In this document: positions 33,376-33,456 of the stretch, in pieces | Position numbering within the stretch: the first letter of the stretch is position 1 | Layout: every line of letters starts with the position of its first letter | Assembly (NCBI GenBank): GCA_025353905.1 | Contig: JANXNW010000045.1 | Location: forward strand, 1 to 33,456 | From: Hymenobacter sp. | GTDB lineage: Bacteria > Bacteroidota > Bacteroidia > Cytophagales > Hymenobacteraceae | Reading direction: 5' to 3' | DNA length: 33,456 nucleotides | Notes under the pieces: model-generated | Databases searched by the model: none | What the model was told of the DNA's origin: nothing | Seen by the model: only the letters and a program-made list of their open reading frames with translations | Position numbers and translations under genes: made by a program

Positions 33376-33456
33376 GCGAAGTGAGGACTGAAATTCAAAG
33401 CTGATTGGGCAAGCGCACTGGCACACTCAGCGCACCTTACTTGGCACGGGAAAGGG

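Overview
GC-rich Bacteroidota chromosomal segment, probably Hymenobacter-like (inference from T9SS C-terminal domain, TAnnTTTG-type promoters and gene styles). I support 23 protein genes: a partial 5' CDS, nicotinamidase, malate:quinone oxidoreductase, a PixD-type BLUF photoreceptor, a 2H phosphoesterase, a spore-photoproduct-lyase-like radical SAM protein, a VapBC-like toxin-antitoxin pair, a 7-kb DUF11-repeat T9SS cargo protein, PhzF, a LytTR regulator convergent with a hybrid histidine kinase, RuvC, a flippase-like membrane protein translationally coupled to a GT2 glycosyltransferase, a TPR protein, a PorE-like OmpA/PD40 protein, a type I pullulanase, two tandem outer-membrane barrels, an sce7726-like protein, an AsmA-like protein and a LacI regulator. 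The most unusual signal lies between and inside these genes: about eleven short-word arrays and long, layered inverted repeats (one core family present twice, with a compensatory base-pair change). They fill gene junctions, supply stop codons, obscure a start codon, and are read in frame inside coding sequences, twice within one glycosyltransferase and, in degenerate form, once within the histidine kinase. No tRNA, rRNA, CRISPR array or transposase was recognised.
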